A DNA stretch of 64,000 bases from Medicago truncatula (lineage: Eukaryota; Streptophyta; Magnoliopsida; Fabales; Fabaceae). The position numbers and the translations under genes were made by a program. Below, in pieces: positions 11,131 to 24,034 of this stretch; the stretch's first letter is position 1, and each line of letters starts with the position of its first letter. The notes under the pieces are model-generated. The model worked only from the letters and a program-made list of their open reading frames with translations, searched no databases and was not told the DNA's origin. Where the stretch lies: contig NC_053047.1 in assembly GCF_003473485.1 (NCBI RefSeq), positions 15,235,001 to 15,299,000 of the forward strand, written 5' to 3'.

Positions 11131-14040
11131 TGTAACAGCCCGATTTTCGTTAGATTTATTTTAATTAATTTTTATATGTGTTTATATGTGCATGTATGTG
11201 ATTAATTGCCTCTGTGTGTATTTTGGTTGGTATTATTGGAATTCGGTGTTAGAATGGTATTTTAATGATTTTGGACTAAGGGGTATTTTGGTCATTGTGT
11301 GAGCAAGGGTAAATTAGTAATTTCATTGTGAGGATTGTTTTTAGTGTTTCAAGTGGGAACCATTATTTTTACTAAGTTACTAGTGGGTTGTGGTAATTAG
11401 TTAAGAGCCGATAACTATTCATTATTTTTTTTAACCGTAAGTGAGTAGAGACTTTGTGAGTTAGTTAATGAGAGCTTTGAGCCCATTAAGACATGTTGAG
11501 GGTTAAGACCATTCGCGTAGACCTATATAAACTCTAGTATTTAGAGGAAATAGGGTTTCACATTCATTTCACATAACATTTGAGAGAGGTAGAGAGAGAA
11601 ACAACTAGAGGGAGAGAAAAAGGGTTATAAGAGAAGAGCTTGAAGATCAAGAATGGGTTAGAGATTCAAGGAGCTAAAGTGAAGTTAAGGCTAGGTTTGT
11701 GTTCAATTGAGGTAAGGGGGATATTGTTCTATCATAATCTTTAAGTTATAACCTCTTTTCTAATTAGATTCAAAAGTGCTTATTTGTGAAAAGTGCTTAT
11801 TGTGAATTTAATTGATGAAATTCGTGCTCTTATTTTGATGCAATGTTTGGGTATGTGCCCTTGGGGCATAAGTTAAGGAAGCAAATATATAACCTTTTCC
11901 TTAAAAGTTGTGCATTCAATGCTTTGAAAGTTTCAAAAGTTATCATTTAAATATTAAATTTATTTGTTTATTCTATTTTAAGCTCCTTAACTTGTGCCCT
12001 TAAGACACAGGTTAACATGACCCTATATATATATATATATATATGTATTTTTTGTGTTTTGCTCAAAATTAGTGAAGTATGGCATTGTTGTTGTTGGATT
12101 GTTGATGAATTCATGGTTAATTGATGTTGTTTTTATGAGATGTTGTTGTTGATGATTCTTGCTATGGGTATTCATAACTATGGATTTGTGGTGTGAATTG
12201 AGTTGTTTTTGAAAGTTTTATGAAAAATGGGTGAATTGATGATTTGTGATGGAATGATGATTTGATTTCAAGTTTTATATGATTTTGATTGCCTTTTTAA
12301 GTTCATAAATGTATAGACAAACTTTGGGGACGAATTTTGGATCAAGGGAATCAAAATTGGGGTTTTGGGGTTGAAAATGGTGGATTCCCGTAAGCGAAAA
12401 CACCAAGAACAGGATTGATGTTCTGGTGCATCCCGCCTGGGCGACAATGGCGTGCCCGGCGAGATGTCCAGAAACAGCACACCCCGTTTTTGTTGTTTCG
12501 GGTATTCTGGGGCCAATCCGAGCTTTTTAAAATGCTTCTCTCAACATGTTTAATTGTTGTTTTCACTCTTTAACTTACTGGAACATCTTATGAATTGGAT
12601 TGAGCTTGATTTTATGAAATTGAACTAAACTTATGAAAAACGTCCAAGAACGTCGATTTTTCCGAAACTCATTTTTCTCAAAGGAAAGGAGTAAGGTTAA
12701 GGTTGTTTATTCAATACATGATTGCTAAAAATGGTTGTGAATGGTTTCAATGAGTTTAACTTGTTTTGCTTTGAAAATGGCATTCTTTGTGAAAATCGAT
12801 AAAGAGAGACGAACTTTGTGATTTTTGTGATTTCTTATATGCAAATTTGATGATGATAGTTGTGGTGCTTGCATGTATGAAAGGTGTTTGTTTTGGTGAT
12901 GAATTATGTTGTTGAATTATTACATGTGAACGATGGTGTTATTGATGGTGAATGCATATTTGCAAAAATGAAGGTTGTTTAGGATGTTTATATCCAATGG
13001 AGTGATTTGAATACTTTGTATTCAATGGTTTAGGATATTTATATATATATCCAATGGTGATGATGTTGGTGAGTTGCTGTTAAACATGTGCATAATGTAT
13101 CATATGTTCATGCATCATGAGTCTTAGGACGTTTACATCAAGTGGAGTGATTTGAATACTTTGTATTCAATGGTTATATGATGTTTTTGTTGCATCATGA
13201 GGTGACGACCTGTTGTTGGTGATGGTACCATGTCCATGTAGGAGTCGTGTCTAGGCGCATTACATACATTTGATGAAAATGTTAAATGCATTATATTTGA
13301 TCATGTGTTTGGTGAATTTTGGTGATTTATGTGCATTGGTGAGTTTGGTGAATTGTACACTTGGTGATATTTGGTGAATATGTGAAGATGTGTACTTGTT
13401 GATGTTTGTTGTTAATGGTGAAACTTGTACATTTGATGATTTTAATTGATGAAGTTTATTTCAGTGGAAATAATGAAGTGTAATGTATATGAATGTGATT
13501 TTATGATTGGTGATGATGAATTTCTTGCTTATGCTCTGAAATGCTCTGAAATGTATGGAATGGGGGACAATATTTATGTGATGTTAATATTCTCAGAGGG
13601 ATGGTTATGCATATGTGTCATGCATGAAATCCTTGAATGTTTATGGTTGTTTATATTTGATTATGATTGATGTGAAGATAACCCCCAGTGGTCTGTGGTG
13701 GACCGCCTACCTATTTGTATGAATGGGTAGATGGCAAACATGATTAATCTTTTAGCTTGCTTGGTGAATTACTTAAGGATAGCTGGAGCTTCCTCTGTTT
13801 ATTGTTTTAGAGTCTTAGTATAGGCTCTGATGTAGGTCGTCGGTCTGTATTTATTTTATTGGATGTTGTATTTGATATTTATACTATGGCTACTTGGTGA
13901 TGTATGCTATTTATCCGCTGCGAAGTTTTTGAGAAATTTTAATATGCATGTTTGGAGATTTTTGGAGAACGTAATGTGTATTTCTTCAATAATTGCATTA
14001 TTAGAGTGTTTTATCGCTTTAAAAGAAGTAGGGCGTTACA
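11131..14040 (+). mobile_element. Solo LTR (2,910 bp) with 5-bp target duplication ATTCA
   Basis: The element starts TGTAACAGCCCG and ends GGGCGTTACA, near-perfect terminal inverted repeats with the TG..CA ends of LTRs. It is flanked by ATTCA at 11126-11130 and 14041-14045. It has no gag or pol frame. In + orientation it holds a TATA-like box (TATATAAACT near 11,524), then a purine-rich leader, then GAGGTAAGGGGG (about 11,709), which looks like a splice donor. A TA repeat lies at 12,024-12,043. It is nested in the gypsy remnant, whose sequence resumes at 14,046. A solo LTR is the simplest reading; a short non-autonomous element is possible. Confidence 0.85.
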
Positions 14041-14045
14041 ATTCA

Positions 14046-14870
14046 CGCCTCGGGGCGTTGAACTTAAAATTATTTTTCGTTCATCCTCCGTTACACGTTC
14101 AGAACACAACTCCGGACACACGTTCAGATAAACAACTCTTGGAAGTGAAAAAGACTTCTAACATAAAATACCCAGCGTAAGTGTTAGAACTATCACGCTC
14201 GGATCCCCTCGCACAACAACGCACAAGTGTTCAATTTTAAACAAACAAATCAACACTCAAGGGAGGAAGGGCACACCTTTAAGTCACAAAACAACAAATT
14301 AAAGGTCTTAAACAGGCGGAAATGATTATGGCAAGCACCCCAGTCATCTCTTTATTCCAAACAATAAAGCAACGACTGTCGGGGGCATACCCTCACCATC
14401 GCGATATCAAACCTACTTTTGATTTATTGCTCGGATTTATCATAAAAATCCTACAAAGCATACATCTAAGTTAGGGAAAAGTACGAGCACATACATCGTT
14501 ATTCTTATTATACAAGGGTAAAGGTCGCTCTAAAAACACTTAGGATTCCAAACCAAATTCTAAACGCAAAAGGCCTCATTAAATAGGAGGCTCCTCGCAA
14601 CGGCTTACAACGGCTCTGCATTCACCTACCTCTATAAATAGGAGGCTCCTCGCAACCTCCAAGGTAGAATCTCTTTCACTCTCAAACTCCCATTCTGAAA
14701 CTCTACTTATTTGAGCGTCGGAGTGTCTGCAGGTACACACACCCCTTTCGGTTTAACGCTCACTGGAGTACTTTCACCACCGCATTTAACCAAGCACTGA
14801 CAGCCACCTTCTGATCAGGTACGATCAAAGACACGCCATAACTTTTTGATTTATTTTCTTCCTACCTTTC
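14046..14870 (+). mobile_element. 3' end of the gypsy remnant, including a probable 3' LTR
   Basis: This continues the element interrupted at 11,130. TGTCGGGGGCATACCC at 14377 is a plausible LTR start and TTCTGATCA near 14,817 a plausible end. Inside are two direct copies of AAATAGGAGGCTCCTCGCAA (14,581 and about 14,636), the second preceded by a TATA box (TCTATAAATA, 14,631-14,640), consistent with an LTR promoter. The exact LTR limits are not proven because the 5' LTR is not in the window. Confidence 0.55.
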
Positions 14871-15470
14871 CAATGTAAGTACTCGATGGCTAAAAGAAAA
14901 AAACCTGCTAGAATTGTGTTGATATCAAAGCCTACATTGAAGTCTTTCTCATGTCAAGATCTATAACTATAACAACCCTCAATAAATATCACCATTCACA
15001 AAAAGAAAATGAAAAAGTATAGTTGAGAAAAAACACTTACATTATTATTTTCTGAAGTAAAAAAACTTTTATAACTTTAATTTTCCATTGCATGCTTGAT
15101 ATTAAAGATACAAGTTTTCAATTTTACCATTGAAGCATAATGGAAAAATCTGAAATTTCTAAAATTTTGCCATGGAATGAAGGACTGAATTTCCGTTTGT
15201 GTGGATGCATGGACGAGGGATTATGTTTTACATCAATTTTTAACCCGGGCAATGGTTGTGAATTACCCTGACCCTAGAGCCATGATTTTTACCGGCAAGA
15301 GAAGAAAATATTTGTGATCCGGTGTAGACGGTGTAGAACAAGATGTATTTAATTTGATTAATTTGATACCTCTTAATAGTGGTCCACCGGTGATGGACTT
15401 AATTGGACTCTCACCGTATAATCCATCCTTAATTAATGCCCAAGATACTCTTTAGATATTCTTTTTTTTT
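14871..15470. other. Unassigned interval
   Basis: Between the gypsy 3' end and the Mutator-like element. No coding potential, tRNA or clear repeat recognised. Confidence 0.4.
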
Positions 15471-15473
15471 TTT

Positions 15474-16975
15474 GCTTAATTACACTTTTGATCCTCGTGT
15501 TTTGGCCTACTCACGAAAATGATCATGCCCTTTTAAAACAGAACAAAACTGTCCTTCAATTATCATTTTTGTTGTATTTTTCGTCTCACCTCCCATTTGA
15601 TCCTCCAAAAACGCACATGTATCAGATTTTTAACTGATGTGACAAAAAAAACACCTATGTGGCAATTCCCACTTGGAAAATGTCATTTAAATCAATTAAG
15701 TAATAAATTTAGAAAACAATTAAAAAATATAAAATGCTTAAAATAAAATAAAAAACCTATGTTCTAAATCAAAATCCAAGCATAAGAACCCTAATTCTAA
15801 TTCCATAAGAACTCTAATTCCCAAATCCTTTCCATCTTCAATTCCTTCCATCTAGTTCTTCTTATTTTGTTGTTGTCTTCTTCCCCATCTTCATTTTCGT
15901 CCAATCCTTCATTTTCATTTTCGTTTTCTTCTTCTTTTTCTTTTTTCTTCAAACAAGGCTGGTGTTAATGCCAAATAGAGATTAAGTTGTGAAGTTTGAA
16001 ATTAAGAGTGATACCATTCTTGAATCTCCAGTAAAGAGAAGTACCACACACCATTAAAGCTGATATCATTGCAAACAAAACCAAACTCCATCTTAACCAT
16101 GATGATGATGAATCAGATCTCCCTCTTGACATACTTTCTTTATCAAATCTAATTCTTCTTCTATTTTCTCAATTCATAAACAAACAAAGAAAGAGGCTGG
16201 TTATATGTTGTTTGCCGATTTGATTTGAACGAGTTGTAGTAACAGTGTTGTATTTGTTGTGTTGTGTTCCCACTTCCTTCCCGTTTCCATGTCATGTCCC
16301 TCACAACCCTTTTCCTTTTATTTTATTTTTCTTTTTTCGTTCATTCATAGTATAATATTTAAATAGAGAAAGAAGAATCTTCAACTAAGATGCAGATGTT
16401 CTTTTCCGGCGAGATCTAGATTTGGTTGGTTACTGGGTTTGCTCTGCGTTTTTAGATCCCTTCTAGTTTGAAACAACTTAATTTTGTTCCAATCAATGAT
16501 GTATGGATTTGTGTTTCCCCCACTCTGCTACTGTTAGGAGCTGTTGTGTGTTGTTGTTTTCCCCCTTATGCGCTTCTTGAGTGGCTTGTCCATAAACAAA
16601 GCCTGAAAAATACAACACCACACAGGGGATAGAAATGCCAAAATAGTGGTATCATGATTCTGAAAATATGGATATGGAAATGGTATGTTGGGTGTTGATG
16701 ATGATGGTGTTGGTATGATGAAGAGGGATGATGAATCTATGGAAAAATGAATTGAAAATGGATGAAATTCTTTTAATTACAATTTTTTTTGTTTTAATTT
16801 ATGAATGTTTAAATTGTTTTTTAAAATTAAAAATTGTTTTAATGATATGTAAATGACATTTTTCAAACTCACAATGCGCCATAGGCGTTTACTTGCCACC
16901 TGCGCGTTTTTTGAGGATAAAATGGGTGTAGGATGAAAAATGCAACAAAAAGACCAAAATGTAATTATGTTTTTT
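15474..16975. mobile_element. Mutator-like element with long degenerate terminal inverted repeats (Pack-MULE-like)
   Basis: The first about 230 bp and the reverse complement of the last about 200 bp are alike: blocks such as TTGTTGTATTTTTCGTC (left) versus TTGTTGCATTTTTCATC (right, reversed), CCAAAAACGCACATG versus TCAAAAAACGCGCAGG, and GGAAAATGTCATTTA versus GAAAAATGTCATTTA. The centre is unrelated and includes a small minus-strand reading frame with a leader. Long imperfect terminal repeats around gene-like filler is the form of Pack-MULEs. A clear 9-bp target duplication was not found because both ends abut T runs. Confidence 0.5.
15965..16132 (-). pseudogene. Possible captured gene exon, 55-aa single-span protein
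   Basis: Inside the Mutator-like element, a minus-strand frame starts MSRGRSDSSSSWLRW and continues with one clear hydrophobic span (LVLFAMISALMVCG) to a TAA at 15965. It is preceded by a purine-rich leader like a plant 5' UTR. The Ser/Arg-rich cytosolic start before a single membrane span looks like the first exon of a type II or tail-truncated membrane protein. I do not recognise the parent gene. Probably an acquired fragment, not a working gene. Confidence 0.35.
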
Positions 16976-17117
16976 TTTTTTTTTTTTTAAGAAAAAGAAT
17001 GAAAGGGTGTTGAAAGCGATGGAAGTGTCTAGTATAGATAAACAGTGCAGGCGACAAAAACAAATAGATCGAAATTGGCGCTCCTTTTTCCCTTTCTAAC
17101 ATTCACATCACATTCAT

Positions 17118-17175
17118 CTCTCTCTCTCTACTTTCTCTCGATCCATCCACGAACCATTTCCGCAACTATATAAAT
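17118..17175 (+). promoter_or_regulatory. RABG3 core promoter: pyrimidine patch and TATA box
   Basis: A CT-rich tract (TCTCTCTCTCTAC, 17,118-17,130) is followed by TATATAAAT at 17167-17175, about 82 bp before the ATG. This leaves room for a short leader of about 50 nt. CT patches near the start site are common in plant housekeeping promoters. Confidence 0.55.
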
Positions 17176-17256
17176 CAAAACCTCACACAAAACAATATCA
17201 CAATCCCTAAATCTCATAATACTAATCCATAAATTAATCGATTATCACACCCAAAC

Positions 17257-20200
17257 ATGGCCTTACGCAGAAGAACTTTACTCAAAGTTATCGTTCTTGG
17301 AGACAGTGGGTACGTTCGTAATCTATAAACTTCATTTTTAGTTTTTTTTTTTTCCTTTTTCTCTAACGTGATTTTGTTTTCATTTTTGTTAGGGTTGGAA
17401 AAACTTCGTTGATGAATCAGTATCCTCTGCGAATTTCTGATTTGATAATTTGATTCATTTTATTTTCATTTTTATTATTATTATTACTCATTTGATTTTA
17501 GTTTATTGCTTCATTTGCATGATTTTGTTTATGATTTTAGTTTATTGCTTCATTTGCATGATTTTGGGTATTTGTAGTTTTTATTTCAATTTAGATGCAT
17601 TTTTGGAGAGTGGAATTTATGATTGTGGTTGAGAATCTGTGTTTAATTTAATTTTTACTATATCCGAATGCACATCTTGCCGAGATTTTGAATCGCGGTA
17701 ATCGTATTGTGGTTTTATCGTGATTTTCAATATCGTGGGGAGTTGTGGCTGTATCGTAGATTTTATCGCAATTTTTAATATCGCATAGGGATGCATTTTT
17801 GGAGATTTGAATTTATAATTGTGGTTGAGAATTTGAGTTGAATTTAATTTTTACTATATCCGAATGCACATCTCACCGAGATTTTGAATCGCGGTAATCG
17901 TATCATGGTTTTATCGTGAATTTCAATATCGTGGAGAGTTGTGGTTGTATTGTAGATTTTATCGCAATTTTCAATATCGTGTTGAGGGATGGTTTTTATC
18001 GCGATTTTCGATACCGCGGAGATTTGTGGCCACGATTGCAATCGCCGGGAAACCAAAAACCCTAATGTCGTAGCTTAGGATTTAGTCACAAAACTTTATT
18101 TAGTGGTTCATCACGATTTTTCATATTGATGAGAATTGGGGTAAAATACGGTCTCGATCACGATCATGATCTCGGAGAAATCGACTCTAATGTTGTAGTT
18201 TAGATCGTAGTTGTGCAATGTTGTTTGAAACTCTATATCTTACTTCAGAGTAGCCGAATTGTGGTAATGGGTTGTCACAATCTTTTATATTATGGAAAAT
18301 TGTGTTTAAATCGCAGAGAAATCAAAAACCCTAATGTTGTAGTTGCAGACCTTTATTTAAAACTATGTATGTCACTTTAAAGAATCTGGATCATGGCAAT
18401 GGTTCCTCGCGATCTTTGATATTGCTGAGAATTCTAGTCAAACGGAGCCTCAATTGCAGTTGTTTAGAAATCATAAGCCATAATGTTGCAGATCTATTTG
18501 AAACCGTGTCTCATTTCAAAGCAGCTGAATTGTTGTAATAGTTCATCGTGATCTTTGATATTGCTGAAATTGTAGGTTAATGCATGGAGTTTAATGGCGG
18601 TTTCAATCAATATCGCGGAGAAATAAAAAATAAAAAACCTATTGTTGCATCTTAGACTGTAGTCCTCGATCTTTATTTATAACTGCATCACTTCAGAGCA
18701 GCTAAATACATTAATGAGCCATTAAAATTAAAAATAACAGAGGGCAAATACTATTTGGCATACTCAATGAATTGGCATGCTTAATGAATATTGGAGATTG
18801 GTAGGTAGAAGTGGTCCTTACTATTTTCTCTGAATCATTGGTAAATTATGGCTCTTTAGCACTATTCTAAAATGTATTGTTGTTTCTCTCTAGCATTGAA
18901 TGTGGTTGGGCACATAATTAGGGTGATACACATTTAATTTTGCTGAGTTTCTTTAAATATTACGCTTCTGTAAAACTTATGATTATTTGATTTAGATCGA
19001 TTTAAGGTTATTCAAGGACTATTTTATTTTTCGAATATCGGCATATGTGGGCCATTAACTACTTGTATAGATATGTGCACAAGAAGTTCAGTCAGCAATA
19101 TAAAGCTACAATCGGTGCTGACTTTGTCACCAAAGAATTGCAGATCGATGACCGACTAGTGACTCTACAAGTGGGTTTTCTAGTTCATTGTTATTTCAGT
19201 ATTATTTTTTTATTGTGTTTAAGATTATTATAATTATAATATAAATTATATATATTTTAATGATTTATGTGTATGTGTTGTAGATATGGGACACTGCAGG
19301 GCAGGAGAGATTTCAAAGTCTTGGTGTTGCATTTTATAGAGGGGCCGATTGCTGTGTTCTCGTTTATGATGTTAATGTGATGAAGTCATTTGACACACTT
19401 GATAACTGGCACGAGGAGTTTCTGAAACAGGTTTACTATGTCTCCTCTATTTTTCTAATTTTTTTACTCTCGGTGATTTGCATGATAACACTCTTTTAAA
19501 TGTTGAGTCCAAATAAATTATAGGCTATACATATAAAACAAATAGATTCCTTTGAGTGCATTTGAGGTTTGTGAGATAAATTCTGAATATAAGCTGTTTT
19601 GAAATTATGATGACACTGGAGAACCTCATTTCTTCATGTGTAGAGGATTAGTGTGAATACGGATTTTAAACTTGGCATTATAATTATTTATTGCAGCAGA
19701 AATTGATTTTGATTATTTCATATAGCTTTCATATGTTAATTATATATGTAGTAACTCGTAACCATGGTTATGCTGTATAGCACCTTCTCCAATAGTTTGT
19801 TGAGACAATTGTTGCATCTGAATGTTTCTTGTGACGTTAAACGATAACAAAAACACAGCTTAATTCTCCAGTATTTAGTTCTTACTTGTCTTGGACCTCT
19901 ATTACCATCAAAGAGGAGGATTGGTTCTACATTTCCTCTTACAATGGTTATGAATGAATCAACGGAGAAAACAGTGAAGGAAACCAAATTGGATGAATAA
20001 CCTAACAAACAAAATGGAAAACAGTGATGAACCACAGAGAAGGGTCAACTCCTTACTCTACAGAACCCAGAAACCCACTCAGGAATTGCATAACTCCCCA
20101 ATCCGTTGCCTCCCTCTGAATAAGTGTTACTTCCCCCAGATTAAGTTTTATCCTCCCTGCACATTATTAATGTGCCTATAAATACTTCCCCCAACAAGTT

Positions 20201-23200
20201 TCACCTTGTCCTCAATGTTAATGATGACTAAATCCAATAAGCTAGCATGGTCCCACTGTTTGATACGGACTCTGCCCATTTCACCAAAGAATGCCTTTTG
20301 CTTATGGGCTGGACCAAAATCTTCCCGTCCAGCAGCATAATGCAGAGAAACATCTGCCTTTCCAGCATCCTGACTCTCTGCTAAACTGTACCTAGTCCAT
20401 TAATACTATAACTTCATTTCATGGACAGCTTGGGCTTCCTCTACGTACAATTTGATTGGACTAGTAATCAGACTCACTGCACTCTTAGAGGCCAAGTTTT
20501 CCCATTGTTGGTGGTTTTGGCCCATTTGCTTTGGAACAGGGCCCAGTTGGTACCCATCAGATTTCACCGTTATCTTTATTCCATCATTCACTGTTGCCTT
20601 AGTCAGCTTCCTTTTTTCCATTCTCTGCATGACAGCTTGTACCCGGCAGTTTTGCTAGTGGCTGAAGGGCCAGATTCTATATAAACTAAGGGCCCTTGCT
20701 CTCTGCACAAGCCATCAAGTGAAAATTAATGGCCTGTGAAAATCCTCGTAAATTTGAACTAGAGCTCTATGGCTATATTAAAGATAAGAAAATGATAGGG
20801 AATTTTCATATATTTATTGGTTCTCAAGATTGACCTTGATAGTTCAGATTAGCTGTTTGTACATTGGCTTATCCTTCACTTAGATTGATACTAACCTGCA
20901 CTCACTTTAACTAACTCTGAACAATTTAAAACTGTCAGAAACTAACCAGTGCCTTATAACACATTACATGCTGTCAAGGCTTTACTGACTGGTGCCAATA
21001 TCACCAAACAGGGTTTTAGTGCTTCGAGACAGCAGTACCTTAGATGAACTATTTTCTATACTCTCATACATACTTGGTTCTCTTTACTAAGATATATGTT
21101 ATTATGTTCCTAGATTCCAAGAATCAGAGTTTGCTGCTAGTTTTTGGCTTTTTACTAAGATTCTGTCCTTTGGATGTCCTTTTTTGTCTTCCTTGAATTT
21201 CTATGAAGTAAATTATATACCCCGGATCATGGATATTTTTGGTGTGAATGAAGCATTCAAATTCTTATTGAATCAAACATACCACACCATGATTTGTCAT
21301 GTAATTGAACTGCTATGGGTAGTAATTTTTCTGTTTAAAGGCATTTGAGCCTACCGGATGTTGAAGTTCGTTGAGCTGACAAATTTTATGATCTGTTCAG
21401 TGTGGATACATACTTTTCCGGTTCATTAATTACCGTTTTAATGTTGTGTCACAGGCAAACCCTTCTAATCCAAGCACTTTTCCATTTATATTGCTTGGAA
21501 ACAAAGTTGATATTGATGGCGGGAATAGTCGAGTGGTAGGCAGATGCTATTGCACTTATGTTATATATTTCTTCATCTCCTGCTCAAGGGTCTAATTATC
21601 TTCTATACAGGTTTCTGATAAGAAAGCAAAGGACTGGTGTGCCTCAAAAGGGAATGTTCCTTACTTTGAGACATCTGCAAAGGAAGACCTCAATGTTGAT
21701 GCTGCATTCCTACGTATTGCCAAGACTGCATTAGCCAATGAACGTGAGCAAGACATGTAAGATTTTAATTGTTTTAAATTTAAATTTTGCTTATTTTTGT
21801 CCAATTATGTTTAGTTCCTAGACATTTTTCTTTAGTGTCTATGATAAAACATTAATGTGGCATTTGATCCATGGAGCCAACTCCACTTAGTGGGAGAAGT
21901 CTTGGTTGTTGTTGTAGACAAATACTGAAATGGTGAATCATTATATGCATCACACACCAGTTAGTAGTGTTGTGTAGCAGATAGAGTATAGGACTTCCTG
22001 GCTATCTTTTTATCTGTAATGTTTTTTATTTTTTTACTTTCCCTGAATACACAGCTATAAATCACATGGCTTCTTTGGCTCTTTGCCTGAGTCTGCTTGC
22101 CCAAAGCAAAAGATTATAAATACAGATAATCATTGTTTCTGCTATTTTTGTGATTGACACAAAATACTTATGTAGTTTTGCGTTATTTTTAGGTTTTAGT
22201 TTTGGGAAAATGTGATTGTGCCTCTTAACATTTAGTCTGAACTTCTGTTGTTACTAACCAATTGTTTGCATAAACTATCTCTTGGCAAGAAGTGTCGTGT
22301 ATCAAATTGTAACTTGTAACGAAGCTGCCAGTTAACATAGGGGACTCCCACTTGGGACAGTAGGATTTAACATAGGGAACTGCCAGTTAGGGCTTTATGC
22401 AGCTGCCCATTTCTCACTACTTGTGAAAAAGTTGATTGGTGAAGCTGGTAGTTAACATAGGGGACTCCCACTTGGGACAGTAGGAATAAGCACTTCAGAG
22501 TGAATGACTCAGCTTCCAGAGTTAGATTTTAAACTTTTCCCCATTAAATCTTATAAATTTGATCGTTGGTTTAATCTAATTCATCTAATTCAATGATGTG
22601 GAATTTATTCATGCACTTTCTCGATTTTCTTCCTTCTTTTGAGGTCTATAATAATAGTCGCATTGACTTTTTGTTAGTAACCAACTCTAAATCCATCAGT
22701 TAGGTTAGTTGGTCAGACATAGTTAGAAGGGTTTTAGAATGAAAAGGGAGAGGTGCCTAAGAATTTAAGAGGAAACTGGTGTCTTTTGGCATGGTGCAGA
22801 CCCTCGGAAATCAAGGTAGTTGATTGCTGTGTTTTATGCTGCGATTGAGCCGTTACGGGCTTGCAGCACGGAGCATTCATCATGGTGAGACAAGGACGTC
22901 ATGCATTAAGGGTGCGGGCGTGCGGTGAATAGCAAAATAATAAGATAAACTTATAGTAAAATAGTTACCTGTATATATATGGTATAAATATATGTAGATG
23001 TATAGTGAAAGTATTTAGAGTTAGATATAAATTATTTAGTGAAGGAGAGGGCATCCTGCTACATGTTATCCCGGGTTGTCTGGGATTGACAATTATGTTG
23101 AAGATTTCGTATGTTTCAATAATCCATAAATAGAGGAATTATTCACTTTATTTTTCCTAATAAAATACCATGTTACTGTCAGTTCTTTGTATCAGATAAG

Positions 23201-23328
23201 AGATTCGAACAAATGCTTGCCTAACTGACTTCTGAATTCAATATTTCATTATTCCTTGCAGATATTTTCAACCTATTCCGGAGCCTGTTGTTCCGGAGAA
23301 TGAGCAGAGGGGTGGGTGCGCATGCTGA
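17257..23328 (+). CDS. RABG3: Rab7-type small GTPase, RABG3 class (seven exons, 206 aa)
   Basis: Exons: 17257-17309, 17393-17419, 19071-19170, 19284-19430, 21455-21535, 21611-21756 and 23262-23328 (621 nt). All introns are GT-AG and all joints keep frame. The protein has P-loop GDSGVGKT (15-22), switch [20 protein letters not shown] (63-68), NKVD (125-128), ETSAKE (156-161) and a C-terminal CAC for double geranylgeranylation. Rab7/RABG3 proteins act on late endosomes and the tonoplast, recruiting HOPS for fusion with the vacuole. The ending [20 protein letters not shown] is like the RABG3a/b side of the family, not the GCEC-ending members. Length and motifs are complete, so the gene is probably active. 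Introns 2, 4 and 6 carry repeats and a retrotransposon piece. Confidence 0.95.
17494..17571. repeat. 39-bp tandem duplication in RABG3 intron 2
   Basis: The unit beginning GATTTTAGTTTATTGCTTCA occurs at 17,494 and again at 17,533, almost identical over 34 bp. Confidence 0.85.
17594..17985. repeat. 196-bp tandem duplication in RABG3 intron 2
   Basis: The unit starting GATGCATTTTTGGAGA at 17,594 recurs at 17,790 with scattered substitutions. Shared blocks include TATATCCGAATGCACATCT and TTTTGAATCGCGGTAATCGT. Degenerate echoes of the TATCG/GATTTT-rich sequence continue to about 18,650, so the intron has grown by repeat expansion. No coding content. Confidence 0.85.
19790..20640 (-). mobile_element. 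Chromodomain-type Ty3/gypsy 3' fragment in RABG3 intron 4
   Basis: Read on the minus strand, 20,156-20,400 contains an open stretch ending [20 protein letters not shown] before a stop. This resembles the tail of gypsy polyproteins after the chromodomain (the F-LEDKV-GGSI pattern). The neighbouring minus-strand frame 20,406-20,630 is Lys/Gln-rich and could belong to the same element. No LTRs were identified. Confidence is limited because the match is from memory of the family pattern. Confidence 0.4.
22325..22487. repeat. 120-bp spaced direct repeat in RABG3 intron 6
   Basis: A roughly 40-bp sequence including GTTAACATAGGGGACTCCCA occurs at 22,331 and 22,451, with a third partial echo (AACATAGGGAACTGCCAGTT) at about 22,370. 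It looks like a local duplication; function unknown. Confidence 0.8.
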
Positions 23329-23810
23329 CCGGAATTTCTCTCCAATGCGTTGGCTCAAATTCTTCAATTCTTTTTTGTCTCATTAGATCACTCCCTCCCC
23401 CTTTTTGTACACTCAACATGAGATGCTTGAGTAAATCATGTCTGCCCTTGATGATGCCATTAGAGTTCTGTTTACTTGTGGTTCAACTTTAGAATGTTGC
23501 ATTTGTAGGGAAGAATATATAATTTTTGAAATTTACATGAGCATACTGTTTTGGTGAAACAAGAGATCGTAATCGTTGGCAGTGATAGCAAAATTAAGTG
23601 TATTGAAAGTTCTTGATGAAAAACCAAACCTTTCAATGGATGACATTTTTCTCCTAATTGAACACAAATTTGGTTTTTCTCCTATTTGAAAGACAGGTGG
23701 GTAACATTTTATTCCCTACAAACACATACTTCAAGAATCAAGACTATATATATTATAATTTTAGCATGAAAAATATATAATTAGGTAACAATTAGAAAAA
23801 CAAAGTTGGG
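23329..23810. other. RABG3 3' flank
   Basis: Likely 3' UTR and downstream region. No further gene was seen. Confidence 0.5.
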
Positions 23811-24020
23811 AAGATTATAATGAGAAAAACAAAATTAGGAAGACTATTCATATTTTGGGTTGGTCTAGTTCTTTGAACTCGAAAAAATTGAGGAAAGGGG
23901 CTTGGATCATTTGGCATGCGGTTATTTGGATTATTTAGAAGATGAGGAATGATAGGTTCTTCAACAATAAAATTTGGGGAGTGGATGAAATGGTGGATCA
24001 AGTCAAAGTGTTATCCTTGT
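23811..24020 (+). mobile_element. L1-type LINE 3' fragment (end of ORF2)
   Basis: The + strand translates, with one internal stop, to a run including KGAWIIWHAVIWII and KMRNDRFFNN, followed by DEMVDQVKVLSLYW. This is the typical tail after the zinc-binding RVT domain of plant L1 ORF2. It is short and interrupted, a dead remnant. Confidence 0.6.
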
Positions 24021-24034
24021 ATTGGTGTATTGAC

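Noticed and set aside
12268..14180. Frames inside and next to the first solo LTR (12,268-12,566, 13,446-13,670, 13,863-14,180)
   Set aside because: No gag or pol motifs; the last one crosses the LTR end and target duplication, so it cannot be a gene.
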